Source: JAGNHS01 sp964609695 (GTDB lineage Bacteria > Bdellovibrionota > UBA2428). From it: 64,000 nucleotides of DNA. The DNA is taken from assembly GCA_964609695.1 (NCBI GenBank), contig CAZSSP010000007.1, positions 9,232-73,231 on the forward strand, given 5' to 3'. Below, in pieces: positions 42,892 through 51,636 of the stretch; position 1 is the first letter of the stretch; the number at the start of each line of letters is the position of its first letter. The translations under genes and the position numbers were made by a program. Below the pieces are notes generated by a model, which was not told the origin of the DNA, made no database searches, and worked only from the letters and a program-made list of their open reading frames with translations.

Positions 42892-43740
42892 ATGAAAAAA
42901 ATTAATTGGAGTTTTATTTTATTAGCCACAATGATTTCATGTTCTTCAAAGCCCAAAAGCTTAGCCGAAGAAAAAACTGAAACTTCTAATGCTTTAGACA
43001 AAGAAAAAACATACATTCTCGAATCCATCCACGAACGTGACATGACTCAAAACCCCGCTCTTAATCTTGACGTGATAACCTCAGAGGACGGAAAAGTGGT
43101 TTTTGCTGGAGGAGCTTTTTCTGTGGGGGGTCTTTTAAGAAGTGCTCTATTCAAATCAGAAGACGGCGGCATCACATGGAAGGAAATCGAAGCCTACGTC
43201 TATGGAAGCAGCGTGACCGACATCGATATTGTTAAAAATCAAATCAATGTTTTTTTAACTTATGGTATTGAGGGGGCCTTTTTTAATGGAACACTTCGCT
43301 CTTTAGACGGAGGACTCCAATGGAATCGACTCGAAGGACTCAGAGACGAAAAGAATCAAGAGAAAATTAGAGCCCACATTGGATGCTGCTTTGAACAAGC
43401 TCTCAAAGGACATTTTAAGAATGAGAACGAAGGCTATGTTCTGATTAGTGACTATAGATACCTTCTCTTAAAAACCTTAGACGGTGGTCAGAATTATACC
43501 GTTGAGAAGCTCTTGGCTAAAGTTCAAAAAAATCCACCCAAACTCAAAGAGCTCAGCAAAAACCCATCCCCTTACGAATATAGAATTCGTCAAAGTAAAA
43601 AATTGAATTCTGATAAAGTCCCTCTAGCCTTCGAAATTGAAAGTCGAATTGCCGGAAAAACTTCTTGGAAAAAAATATCTGAATTACCCACCTTTTGGAC
43701 TCTTGATAAAGTCACACTAAAAGCAACTCCAATGCCCTAA
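42892..43740 (+). CDS. lipoprotein with Asp-box (BNR) repeats, linked to the ABC importer
   Basis: Lipobox MISC places the acylated Cys at residue 17. Three Asp-box (S/T-x-D-x-G-x-x-W-like) motifs are visible: KSEDGGITWKE, RSLDGGLQWNR and KTLDGGQNYTV, as found at strand turns of sialidase/sortilin-like beta-propellers. The protein is short (282 residues), so only part of a propeller or a small one is present. The start is ATG at 42892 with AAGGA 4-5 nt upstream; an earlier ATG at 42862 overlaps the ATPase gene. It follows the ATPase by 7 bp, so it is likely co-transcribed and could assist ligand capture, as inference. Confidence 0.75.
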   Translation: MKKINWSFILLATMISCSSKPKSLAEEKTETSNALDKEKTYILESIHERDMTQNPALNLDVITSEDGKVVFAGGAFSVGGLLRSALFKSEDGGITWKEIEAYVYGSSVTDIDIVKNQINVFLTYGIEGAFFNGTLRSLDGGLQWNRLEGLRDEKNQEKIRAHIGCCFEQALKGHFKNENEGYVLISDYRYLLLKTLDGGQNYTVEKLLAKVQKNPPKLKELSKNPSPYEYRIRQSKKLNSDKVPLAFEIESRIAGKTSWKKISELPTFWTLDKVTLKATPMP

Positions 43741-43780
43741 AATTCAGACTCGTCATTTCATTTTTCTAGGCTCATCTTTT

Positions 43781-43809
43781 TTGACTGAACGCTATTAAAA
43801 TGATTTTCT
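43781..43809 (+). promoter_or_regulatory. candidate promoter of the glycine cleavage operon
   Basis: TTGACT (43781-43786), 17-bp spacer, TTTTCT (43804-43809), then 6 nt to the GTG of gcvT. The -35 is good, the -10 poor. No Shine-Dalgarno sequence precedes the GTG. The 75-bp gap is too short for a glycine riboswitch. Confidence 0.3.
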
Positions 43810-43815
43810 CTGCGA

Positions 43816-44910
43816 GTGGACACTTCCCTAAAAAAAAGCCCCCTTTGGAATGAACACCAAAAACTTGGGGCACGCTTTGTACCCTTCAGTGGTTACGATA
43901 TGCCTGTTCAATACCAAGGAGTTTTAGTTGAACACCAAGCCGTTAGAGAAAAGGCTGGTCTTTTCGACGTCTCGCACATGGGAGTGTCTATTTTCAGTGG
44001 ACCCAATATCTTAGAAAAGATCAACTCCATAATCACTCGCGACGTTTCTCAATTAGCCGTCGGAAAAGGTGCTTATACACTCTTGTGTCGTGACAATGGA
44101 TATTGTGTAGACGATCTTATTCTTTATCGAATTGAAAATGAGAAAATCCTCTTTGTATTTAACGCCTCCAATAAAGAAAAAGATTTCGAATATATTCAAT
44201 CCAAACTCAAAGGAAATGATTTTAAAGCCACTGCACCCAGTGAAGATTGGGCGCTCATAGCTCTTCAAGGACCCGCTTCTGTTAAAATTTTGCAGGATTT
44301 GGGACTTAAAAGCTGGCCCGAAGCCTTTTCGGTAATTGAGCATAGTATTTCTGGAATTTCTTGCACCCTGCTCTTTACTGGATATACCGGCGAATTGGGT
44401 TGTGAAATTTGCGTAAAATCTCAAGATGCAGCAAAACTTTGGAATGAACTTCTTAAGAGTGGAAAAAACGATGGTCTCATCGCCTGCGGTCTCGGCGCAC
44501 GAGACACCCTAAGGCTCGAAATGGGCTATAGTCTTTACGGCCATGAAATTAGTGAAGAGATCAACCCCCTTGAAGCTGGACTTTCGTGGGCTGTAAATTT
44601 TTCCAAAGAAAACTTTATAGGCAAAGAAGCTCTCCTCACTTATAAGAACTCCCCCAAAAGAAAACTCATAGCTCTCAAAAACAATTCTAAGCAGGCACCC
44701 AGAGGAGAAATGCGAGTTTATGACGCCACTGGCCGAGACGTCGGCTTCATAACTTCTGGCTCATTAGCCCCTTCCTTGGGTCACGCCATCGGATTAGCCC
44801 TAGTTTCGACCGATTCTAACGCTCCTTACTCGGTGGGCATAAGAGATAAAAAAATACCTTTTGATCTTACGAAAAGACCTTTTTATAAGAAATTAAACAA
44901 GGAGACTTAA
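43816..44910 (+). CDS. gcvT: glycine cleavage system aminomethyltransferase (T protein)
   Basis: Transfers the methylene of the lipoyl-bound aminomethyl group to tetrahydrofolate, releasing ammonia. The N-terminus has SPLWNEHQKLGARFVPFSGY and AGLFDVSHMG, the T-protein hallmark; later FTGYTGELGCEICV and LEMGYSLYGHEISEEINPLE are typical. Length 364 fits. The start is GTG. It is followed after 3 bp by gcvH. The product feeds 5,10-methylene-THF to FolD. Confidence 0.95.
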   Translation: MDTSLKKSPLWNEHQKLGARFVPFSGYDMPVQYQGVLVEHQAVREKAGLFDVSHMGVSIFSGPNILEKINSIITRDVSQLAVGKGAYTLLCRDNGYCVDDLILYRIENEKILFVFNASNKEKDFEYIQSKLKGNDFKATAPSEDWALIALQGPASVKILQDLGLKSWPEAFSVIEHSISGISCTLLFTGYTGELGCEICVKSQDAAKLWNELLKSGKNDGLIACGLGARDTLRLEMGYSLYGHEISEEINPLEAGLSWAVNFSKENFIGKEALLTYKNSPKRKLIALKNNSKQAPRGEMRVYDATGRDVGFITSGSLAPSLGHAIGLALVSTDSNAPYSVGIRDKKIPFDLTKRPFYKKLNKET

Positions 44911-44913
44911 TCA

Positions 44914-45300
44914 ATGTCAGAGATCCCTTCCTCATTAAAATATACAAAAGATCACGAATGGGCTCAAAAACTTGAAGCCCCTAAAACATTAAGAATTGGA
45001 ATCACTGACTTTGCTCAAAATTCCCTAGGCGATGTCACCTACTTGGAACTTCCTGAAATTGGAAAAGCCTTTAAAAAAGGTGAAATCATTGGGACCGTTG
45101 AAAGTGTTAAAGCCGTATCCGATATTTACGCTCCAGTGAGTGGAAAAATCACAGCCGCTAACAGTTCACTTTGCGACGAGCCTTCATTGCTTAACACGGA
45201 TCCATTTGGAAAAGCTTGGTTAGTTGAAATCGAAATGGAAAACGAAGCGGATTGGAATGCTCTTTTAAGTCCCGAAGCTTATTCACAACACGCACACTAA
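44914..45300 (+). CDS. gcvH: glycine cleavage system H protein
   Basis: Lipoyl-carrier protein of the glycine cleavage system. The lipoylated Lys is K66 within GTVESVKAVSDIYAPVSG. The start IPSSLKYTKDHEWAQKL and FGKAWLVEIE are conserved. Length 128 is normal. An SD-like AGGAG lies 9 nt upstream of the ATG, inside the last codons of gcvT. Confidence 0.96.
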   Translation: MSEIPSSLKYTKDHEWAQKLEAPKTLRIGITDFAQNSLGDVTYLELPEIGKAFKKGEIIGTVESVKAVSDIYAPVSGKITAANSSLCDEPSLLNTDPFGKAWLVEIEMENEADWNALLSPEAYSQHAH

Positions 45301-45320
45301 AAAAAAAACAGGAGACGCGA

Positions 45321-46691
45321 ATGCGCTATCTGCCACTGACCCCATCTGAAGAAAAAAAAATACTTAATGACTGTGGAGTGAAAAACTTTTCAGATTTGCT
45401 AGACAGCGTTCCCCCTGATCTACGCTTAAAAGGAAACCTTAAAACAGGCGCCGCTCAGAGCGAAGAAGAGCTCGTAGAAACTTTTGAAAACTACGCCTCA
45501 AACATCAAAGCTGCAAAAATGATTTCTTTCTTAGGACAAGGCGCCTACGATCACACTTGGCCCAAAGTGATCGATCAACTCATTAACCGCGGAGAATTTC
45601 TCACAGCCTACACTCCATACCAACCTGAAATTTCGCAGGGAACACTTCAAAGTATTTTTGAATTTCAATCTTTAATTGCTGAAATCACAGGAATGGAAAT
45701 CTCTAACGCCTCTCTTTACGACGGATCGACGGCTCTTCTTGAAGCTATTCTAATGAGCGCTCGCCTTCAAAAGAAAGAAAAGGGAGTGATCCTTGTTAGC
45801 GAAGGAACTTATCCATCAACCTTAGAACTTCTGAAAACTTATCTTGAACCTCTGAATATACAAATTCATATTTGGAAAGCCGACTCAAAAACTTATCTTT
45901 CCACAGAAAACACCCTTGATTATAGCGACACACAAAATATTCTAGGAGTCGCACTTCAGTCTCCTAACAAATGGGGATTGATTGAGGATTGGGCTGAAGC
46001 TGTCAAAAGCGCTCAGAAATTAAAAACTAAATCCATTGCCTCAACTTTCCAGATACATTCACTTACAGAATTTGCTTCTCCAGGTGAGGCTGGAATTGAC
46101 ATTGTCTCCGGAGAAGGCCAAGCCCTTGGCATTCCTGTTGGCTTCGGAGGCCCTTACTTAGGCCTCTTGTGTTGTAAAAAATCCGATGTTCGGCAACTTC
46201 CGGGCAGACTTGTTGGACTCACAGAGGATTCCAAAGGACAAAGAGCTTTTTGCATCACTCTATCGACTCGCGAACAACATATTCGAAGAGAAAAAGCCAC
46301 TAGCAACATTTGCTCCAATCAAAACCTCATGGCCCTAAGAGCGGCCATGTACACAACACTCATGGGACCACAAGGACTCTTAGAACTTTCACAAACCCTA
46401 AGAGCCAAACTCGAATATTTTCAAAAAACGCTCGAGTCTAAAATAAAAAAGGGCAAAATTATTCAGGGTAGCGCCCTCAACGAGATTAGCCTCATCATTG
46501 GACCTTTAACTGAAGATCAAAAAAAGAATTTTGAAAAGAATTCATTCAATGAAGGCCTTATCTGTGGAGTCTTTAATAAAGAGCCCATAGCCCTCAATTC
46601 AAACAATCAAATTTTAACAATTGCGATCACTGAAAGACACTCAAAAAATAACTTAGACAAATTGGCAGATTTTTTAAGTCGCCATTTTTAA
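45321..46691 (+). CDS. gcvPA: glycine dehydrogenase (decarboxylating) subunit 1
   Basis: Alpha subunit of the split P protein. MRYLPLTPSEEKKIL and SFLGQGAYDHTWPKVIDQLI at the start, FLTAYTPYQPEISQGTLQ and NASLYDGSTALLEA are diagnostic. The later GFGGPYLGLL and LPGRLVG segments also fit. The start is ATG at 45321 with AGGAG 6 nt upstream; a longer frame from 45252 would run into gcvH. It is shorter at the C-terminal end than some homologues but complete. Works with GcvPB to decarboxylate glycine onto GcvH. Confidence 0.94.
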   Translation: MRYLPLTPSEEKKILNDCGVKNFSDLLDSVPPDLRLKGNLKTGAAQSEEELVETFENYASNIKAAKMISFLGQGAYDHTWPKVIDQLINRGEFLTAYTPYQPEISQGTLQSIFEFQSLIAEITGMEISNASLYDGSTALLEAILMSARLQKKEKGVILVSEGTYPSTLELLKTYLEPLNIQIHIWKADSKTYLSTENTLDYSDTQNILGVALQSPNKWGLIEDWAEAVKSAQKLKTKSIASTFQIHSLTEFASPGEAGIDIVSGEGQALGIPVGFGGPYLGLLCCKKSDVRQLPGRLVGLTEDSKGQRAFCITLSTREQHIRREKATSNICSNQNLMALRAAMYTTLMGPQGLLELSQTLRAKLEYFQKTLESKIKKGKIIQGSALNEISLIIGPLTEDQKKNFEKNSFNEGLICGVFNKEPIALNSNNQILTIAITERHSKNNLDKLADFLSRHF

Positions 46692-46710
46692 ATTGAAAGT
46701 GAAGGAATTC

Positions 46711-48180
46711 ATGAGCTGGCCATTACGTACATCACTCAGCATTGAAAACTCAAAAGATGGACACAAAGGATATAGTTTGAAACGTTGCGACGTTCCTTCT
46801 CCCTCTTCCATTCCTGATAAACTCAAACGAAAAAAAACCGTGCGTCTCCCTGAGCTCTCCGAACTTGGTGTCGTTCGACATTACACTCGACTTTCTCAAC
46901 TCAACTACTCCATCGACGGAGGCATGTATCCACTTGGATCTTGCACAATGAAGTACAATCCTAGAATTAACGAATACACGAGTTCACATCCTAATTTTTT
47001 AAGACTTCACCCCAGGACTCCTGACGAACTTGCTCAAGGTGCGCTTGAAGCCATTTTTACTTTAGAAAAACTTTTAAGTGAAATCAGTGGTTTCAAAAGA
47101 GTCAGCCTTCAGCCTGCCGCTGGAGCACAAGGTGAATATCTTGGCGTTCGAATGATTCGTGCCTATCACGAAGAACGGGGTCAGAATTTTAAAAAAATTC
47201 TCATTCCTGAATCCGCCCATGGAACCAACTGTGCCACTGCAACCCTTTGTGGCTACGAAGTCGTTCCTGTTCCTGCCACGGACAAAGGAATTCTCAGCAT
47301 TCATGATATCGATGAACTCTCTAAAAATGGAGACATCGCCGCACTCATGGTGACCAATCCAAACACCGTTGGGATTTTTGAATCAGAAATAAAAGCTATA
47401 ACAGATCTTCTTCATTCACGTGGAGCTCTCGTTTATTGTGATGGCGCCAATATGAACGCTCTTTTGGGTGTAGCTCGCCCTGGAGATCTTGGCATCGACG
47501 TCATGCACTTTAATCAACACAAAACATTTACGACTCCTCATGGTGGTGGCGGCCCCGGATGCGGTGCTGTTGGTGTTGCAGCATCCTTAGAAGCTTATCT
47601 TCCCAATCCAACTATTGAAAAAGACAATAATGGAAAGTTTTTTACTGATTTTTCTAGAGCTAAAAGCGTCGGAAGAATTAAAGATTACAATGGTCATTTT
47701 TTAATGATGCTGAGATCACTCACTTACATTCTCGAACTTGGTTCTGAGGGACTTCATAAAGTTGGTAGAGACGCTATATTATTGGCGAACTACATTCGAG
47801 TCCGACTCAAACCCTATTACGACATTGCTTATGATCGCGCTTGTATGCACGAAGTTATTTTTACAGATAAAAAGCAAAAAAAATTCGGCGTTAAAACCCT
47901 CGACATTGCAAAGCGTTTGATAGACTTAGGCTACCATCCCCCCACTGTTTACTTTCCTTTGATCGTAGATGGAGCCCTCATGATTGAACCCACAGAAACT
48001 GAGTCACTCGATAGTGTAGAAGATTTCTGCACAAAAATGATTCAGATTTCAAAAGAAGCCGAAGAAGACAACGCATTTGCCAAACACTTTGAGGGAGCTC
48101 CAAAGCAAATGCCTTACTCAAGGATCAATGAAACCAAGGCAGCACGAGACCTCGTGCTTACTTGGAGAGATATCCTTTGA
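46711..48180 (+). CDS. gcvPB: glycine dehydrogenase (decarboxylating) subunit 2
   Basis: PLP-binding beta subunit of the split P protein. The PLP Lys is in HFNQHKTFTTPHGGGGPG. SIDGGMYPLGSCTMKYNP, QPAAGAQGEYLGVRMIRAYH and PESAHGTNCATATLCGYE are typical. Length 489 from ATG at 46711, which has AAGGA 5 nt upstream; a TTG six codons earlier is rejected because the ribosome site would lie inside the reading frame. Completes the split two-subunit P protein arrangement seen in many bacteria. Confidence 0.95.
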   Translation: MSWPLRTSLSIENSKDGHKGYSLKRCDVPSPSSIPDKLKRKKTVRLPELSELGVVRHYTRLSQLNYSIDGGMYPLGSCTMKYNPRINEYTSSHPNFLRLHPRTPDELAQGALEAIFTLEKLLSEISGFKRVSLQPAAGAQGEYLGVRMIRAYHEERGQNFKKILIPESAHGTNCATATLCGYEVVPVPATDKGILSIHDIDELSKNGDIAALMVTNPNTVGIFESEIKAITDLLHSRGALVYCDGANMNALLGVARPGDLGIDVMHFNQHKTFTTPHGGGGPGCGAVGVAASLEAYLPNPTIEKDNNGKFFTDFSRAKSVGRIKDYNGHFLMMLRSLTYILELGSEGLHKVGRDAILLANYIRVRLKPYYDIAYDRACMHEVIFTDKKQKKFGVKTLDIAKRLIDLGYHPPTVYFPLIVDGALMIEPTETESLDSVEDFCTKMIQISKEAEEDNAFAKHFEGAPKQMPYSRINETKAARDLVLTWRDIL

Positions 48181-49664
48181 GCATATACGTTCTTCTACTT
48201 TTAATTTGTTACGTCATTCGCTTATGGCTTTCGACTTTTAGCGGAATACATCCCGACGAAGCCTATTATTGGACCTGGGCTCAAAATTTACACATGGGCT
48301 ACTTCGATCATCCTCCGATGATTGCCTGGATTATAGCCTTAGGACAAAAAACCTTTTGTCTTTTTAGTGGGCAAAGCTTTCCAAAAGATGAATTTTGGCT
48401 ACAAATTTCATTTCGCTGGCTTCCCTACTTTTTCAGCACAGTGCTGACTCCCTACTTCTTAGGATTAAGTATTCGCTTATACCAAAGGCGACTCGTGAGC
48501 TTTACTCAAGGGCTGGCCATACTCAGCACTCCAATTTTTTGCCTAGGACCGCACATCATCACTCCGGATAGTGTATTTTTCTTTGGATGGGTTCTTTGTT
48601 TATACGGAACCATGAAAGTTCGAAAGCTCAGACCCAAAGACGCTGCTCCAGATGAAATCACGCCCTTTTCATTGAAACATTGTTTATTTATGGGCTTCGC
48701 CTTAGCTTTTGCGGCCTATTCTAAATTCACGGCCATACTTCTGATCTTTCTCTATGCTCTCAGTGGCGCTGGCCTTTGGAACACACTCGGTTCTGGACTC
48801 ACGGCTCTCATTTTATGTCTTCCCTATTTTTACTGGACAATTAGCACCGCCGCTAAAAAGGGAATTGGAATTTTCTTTCAATTTCAAAATGGAATGAATC
48901 CATTCAATAGTCCCGTAGAATGGTCGAGAGTAGGCGACCTCATTCTTGCACAATTTGTATTATGGGGGCCTTTAGTTATTCTTTATTTAATCTATTTTTC
49001 AATTGGGAAACTTCGCAGAAGAGCATGGCTCATCCTTTGGACTATAGCTCCACTCTTATTTTTTTCAATTAGCGCCCTAAGAAGACCCGCTGAAGCCAAT
49101 TGGGCCCTTGTAGGAGCCATTCCCGCCTTAGTTATTGTTATTAGTGACTTAAGCAGAAAGGCCATTCAATTAAGTTATTTAAGTATTTCAAATTTTTTAA
49201 CTATTTTTCTAGGTCTTATTATTTTAATAAACGGCGCTCTTTTTGCTCCTATCTTTGAAAAATCCTATCCGAGAATTTCTGAGAAACTTTCGAAACCCTC
49301 ACGGATTAATGAATTCCGAGGATGGAAGCGCTTTAGAGAATTTGTATTTGAGGCTTCCAGAGATGATCAAGCTCCAATTCTTGTCGATCGATATCAAGTT
49401 TTATCCCCATTATTGTTTTTTGATTCCATTGCAGCAGCTGATGAAAGCCTCGGAGAACGTCTAAAAATTTGGAACGATGGTGGATCTCGCAAGTCTCAAT
49501 TCACCTTTGAAGAACGCTATCAAATACCACAAGGAACAAAAAATTACTGGATTTTGCTCGACGATCTCAGCAAGAACCCTGCTCATTGTAGATTTTCACA
49601 ATCGCTTTTTAGAGGCGTTGAAGATATTCACACTTATCATTTATTAAAATGTTCAATAGAATAA
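48177..49664 (+). CDS. family 39 glycosyltransferase (ArnT/PMT-like)
   Basis: Polytopic enzyme transferring sugars from polyprenyl phosphate donors to lipid A or proteins. The first loop shows GIHPDEAYYWTWAQNLHMGY followed by FDHPPMIAWIIALG, the GT39/PMT_2 signature with catalytic Asp-Glu. About ten TM segments follow, then a C-terminal domain of ~120 residues (DQAPILVDRYQVLSPLLFF). Target unknown; lipid A modification is common in this subgroup. The start is TTG at 48177, overlapping the gcvPB TGA, with GGAGAG ~10 nt upstream; a TTG five codons earlier lacks a ribosome site. Confidence 0.85.
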   Translation: MSIYVLLLLICYVIRLWLSTFSGIHPDEAYYWTWAQNLHMGYFDHPPMIAWIIALGQKTFCLFSGQSFPKDEFWLQISFRWLPYFFSTVLTPYFLGLSIRLYQRRLVSFTQGLAILSTPIFCLGPHIITPDSVFFFGWVLCLYGTMKVRKLRPKDAAPDEITPFSLKHCLFMGFALAFAAYSKFTAILLIFLYALSGAGLWNTLGSGLTALILCLPYFYWTISTAAKKGIGIFFQFQNGMNPFNSPVEWSRVGDLILAQFVLWGPLVILYLIYFSIGKLRRRAWLILWTIAPLLFFSISALRRPAEANWALVGAIPALVIVISDLSRKAIQLSYLSISNFLTIFLGLIILINGALFAPIFEKSYPRISEKLSKPSRINEFRGWKRFREFVFEASRDDQAPILVDRYQVLSPLLFFDSIAAADESLGERLKIWNDGGSRKSQFTFEERYQIPQGTKNYWILLDDLSKNPAHCRFSQSLFRGVEDIHTYHLLKCSIE

Positions 49665-49677
49665 TGAGTCGAAGATT

Positions 49678-49693
49678 AAAATCTTAAGATTTT
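49678..49693. terminator. AT-rich palindrome between two convergent genes, possible weak terminator
   Basis: AAAATCTTAAGATTTT is a perfect 16-bp palindrome across the stop of the LptF/LptG gene, followed by one more T on the plus strand. An overlapping AAGATT/AATCTT pair adds to it. Too AT-rich for a strong terminator. Confidence 0.3.
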
Positions 49694-50835
49694 TGGATTT
49701 CGTGACTACGTTTCCAATTTTTTTCTGGACTAAATCTCCATAAGTAAAAATATCGCGCAGCAAAAGCTATCAAAATATTAGGTATCCAAACAACTAACCA
49801 GCAAAATAATTCACTTCTTGCCATAGGGAGATGTGTTTTAATCGCCCATGTCACAATTGAAAAATAAAAGGTCCAATATAGAATGAGAATACTTATTCCA
49901 TAAGCCACAGTGCGATTCTTGGCTGTTCGTTGGTTATTCACACTTAAAGAGAATGTGAGCGGCACAAACAAGAAACAAACGAATGCAATCGCCAAACGTC
50001 GTGCCATTTCGACATAGATATTACGAGGATCACCTTCAGGATTATCTAACTCACTTCTACGATGCTTAATTAATCCAGCCAACGACAAGCTTGGAGGAGA
50101 ATCACGACTTCGCCCCGCTTCTTGAGAAAAATCAGCATTGATAACATATTCATCGAACAAAATACGCCTGACACTTTGTTGATCCTCTTTTTTAGAAATA
50201 AGGACTCCATTTTTCAATCGCAATTGTGCCCATCCATCTTTGCCAGCAGGAATCCACTCTCCAGTTTTAGAAGAAATTGTAACTTCATTGGCAAAAGATT
50301 TCTCATCGTGCAAAAAAACTCTGTGCAAAAGCCCACTAGGGTCAACTTCGTCTACGAATAAAACCATATTTAAAAAGCCTTCGGCAAAAGTTCCGGCGCG
50401 AATAACGCTTGTAACCTTTTTATTAAAAGCTTCGTCAATAACAGCTTCGAAAGCACGATTTCCTAGTGGAGCTAAAAAAAATCCACAGAGAATTGTAAAC
50501 AAACTCACAAGCGCACCAAACTGCATGCAGGGTCGAAGCAATCGCTTCGGAGAATGCCCCATGGCCTGCATCGCCACCATTTCACGATCAGAAGACATTC
50601 GACCAAAAACTGTTAACAAAGAAAATAAAAATGAAATCGGGAAAATAAGCGGAGTGAAACTCAGCGACAAACCACCCAACATTTTAATAATTGAGAGTCC
50701 ATCCAATCCCGACTTAATAATAAGATCTGAGAGTCTAAGAGCTTGTAAGCTTAGCAATAATACGAGAGAGAAAACTCCGCTAAAAATGGTCACACGCGTG
50801 AGCGAAAGCAAAAAATAGCGATCCAAACGCGACAT
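49684..50835 (-). CDS. LptF/LptG-family permease (YjgP/YjgQ)
   Basis: Inner-membrane subunit of the Lpt lipopolysaccharide exporter. The N-terminus MSRLDRYFLLSLTRVTIFSG, then FTPLIFPISFLFSLLTVFGR with MSSDREMVAMQAMGHSP, is diagnostic for YjgP/YjgQ. Three TM segments come at each end of a central beta-rich jelly-roll (FNKKVTSVIRAGTF, LHRVFLHDEKSF). It cannot be decided whether this is LptF or LptG; only one is here and the partner would be elsewhere. Length 383 is normal. It has a good promoter with leaderless spacing. Confidence 0.9.
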   Translation of the reverse strand: MSRLDRYFLLSLTRVTIFSGVFSLVLLLSLQALRLSDLIIKSGLDGLSIIKMLGGLSLSFTPLIFPISFLFSLLTVFGRMSSDREMVAMQAMGHSPKRLLRPCMQFGALVSLFTILCGFFLAPLGNRAFEAVIDEAFNKKVTSVIRAGTFAEGFLNMVLFVDEVDPSGLLHRVFLHDEKSFANEVTISSKTGEWIPAGKDGWAQLRLKNGVLISKKEDQQSVRRILFDEYVINADFSQEAGRSRDSPPSLSLAGLIKHRRSELDNPEGDPRNIYVEMARRLAIAFVCFLFVPLTFSLSVNNQRTAKNRTVAYGISILILYWTFYFSIVTWAIKTHLPMARSELFCWLVVWIPNILIAFAARYFYLWRFSPEKNWKRSHEIQKS

Positions 50836-50841
50836 TTTTTA

Positions 50842-50870
50842 ATCTTAGAACCCATTTGCTAAATCCACAA
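50842..50870 (-). promoter_or_regulatory. promoter of the LptF/LptG gene, leaderless spacing
   Basis: Minus strand TTGTGG (50870-50865), 17-bp spacer, TAAGAT (50847-50842), then 6 nt to the ATG at 50835. No Shine-Dalgarno sequence between. Confidence 0.45.
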
Positions 50871-50948
50871 TAAACTTCGCAAAATCCATGCCTTATAATT
50901 TCTTTTAAAGCGTCAGAGTTTTTACCCCCTGTCAAAAAATGACTTTGT

Positions 50949-50954
50949 TAGAAT
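50949..50954 (+). promoter_or_regulatory. -10 element of the OmpW-like gene, leaderless spacing
   Basis: Extended -10 TGTTAGAAT (TAGAAT at 50949-50954). The ATG at 50962 follows by 7 nt, and AGAGTTC is the whole space between. The same AGAGTTC precedes the ftsE ATG. No clear -35 was found. Confidence 0.4.
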
Positions 50955-50961
50955 AGAGTTC

Positions 50962-51594
50962 ATGACTCGATCGTCGGTATTAAGAATAAGCGGTTTTATT
51001 ATAGGCCTATATTTAAACACACTATCCTTTGCCGGATATTATGAAATGTCGGCCAATGGATCTTATTATAAATATAATAACGGAATTGTAGCAGGTGACT
51101 CGAACTATACGGTCATTCAACGTGTAGGCGGAGGACTGGCCTATAGATTTTTAACAAACACGGCCATCGAATTTGGTTACACAGAATCCAAAACTAGAGA
51201 AACTATCACTCAGGCGACAGCCGACGGCTCTATTCGACTTCGCTCTACAAAAACATCAACATTTAGGATCCTCTCACTCGATTTAGTTTTATATTTTACC
51301 GACAAACGTAGTCGCTGGAGACCCTATATAAGAGCCGGCGGTGGATATACCATTCGTCGGGTCAAACTAGAAGGAAAGCAAATTGATGTTCTTGCTGGCA
51401 ATGTTGAAACTGGTCTTCAAGCTTCTTCTCCCACAATTTATTCAGTGTCTGCACAAGGGGGCGCTGGTGTGAACGTATTTGTATCCGAACAAATCGCACT
51501 AGAAGCCAGCTACACTGCTTATGCCACCGAATTAGACAAACCTGAAATATTTATTCACTATTCAATTGCTGGCGGCCTTAGATACATTTTTTAA
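50962..51594 (+). CDS. OmpW-like/opacity-type outer-membrane barrel protein
   Basis: A signal peptide (SGFIIGLYLNTLSFA, cut before GYYEMS) precedes about 185 residues of alternating beta-strands. TAIEFGYTESKTRE, RWRPYIRAGGGYTIRRV, GGAGVNVFVSEQIALEASY and a terminal aromatic IAGGLRYIF are the common eight-strand barrel pattern with C-terminal Phe. The family (OMP_b-brl/OmpW) is broad; function cannot be assigned. It stands alone between the LptF/LptG gene (divergent) and the FecR-domain gene (convergent). Confidence 0.75.
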   Translation: MTRSSVLRISGFIIGLYLNTLSFAGYYEMSANGSYYKYNNGIVAGDSNYTVIQRVGGGLAYRFLTNTAIEFGYTESKTRETITQATADGSIRLRSTKTSTFRILSLDLVLYFTDKRSRWRPYIRAGGGYTIRRVKLEGKQIDVLAGNVETGLQASSPTIYSVSAQGGAGVNVFVSEQIALEASYTAYATELDKPEIFIHYSIAGGLRYIF

Positions 51595-51636
51595 TCAAGC
51601 ACGTTTTAGTCAAGACTTCTAAGTTTTTAATGATCA

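Noticed and set aside
43741..43815. Glycine riboswitch before gcvT
   Set aside because: The gap is only 75 bp and lacks room or motifs for a glycine aptamer.
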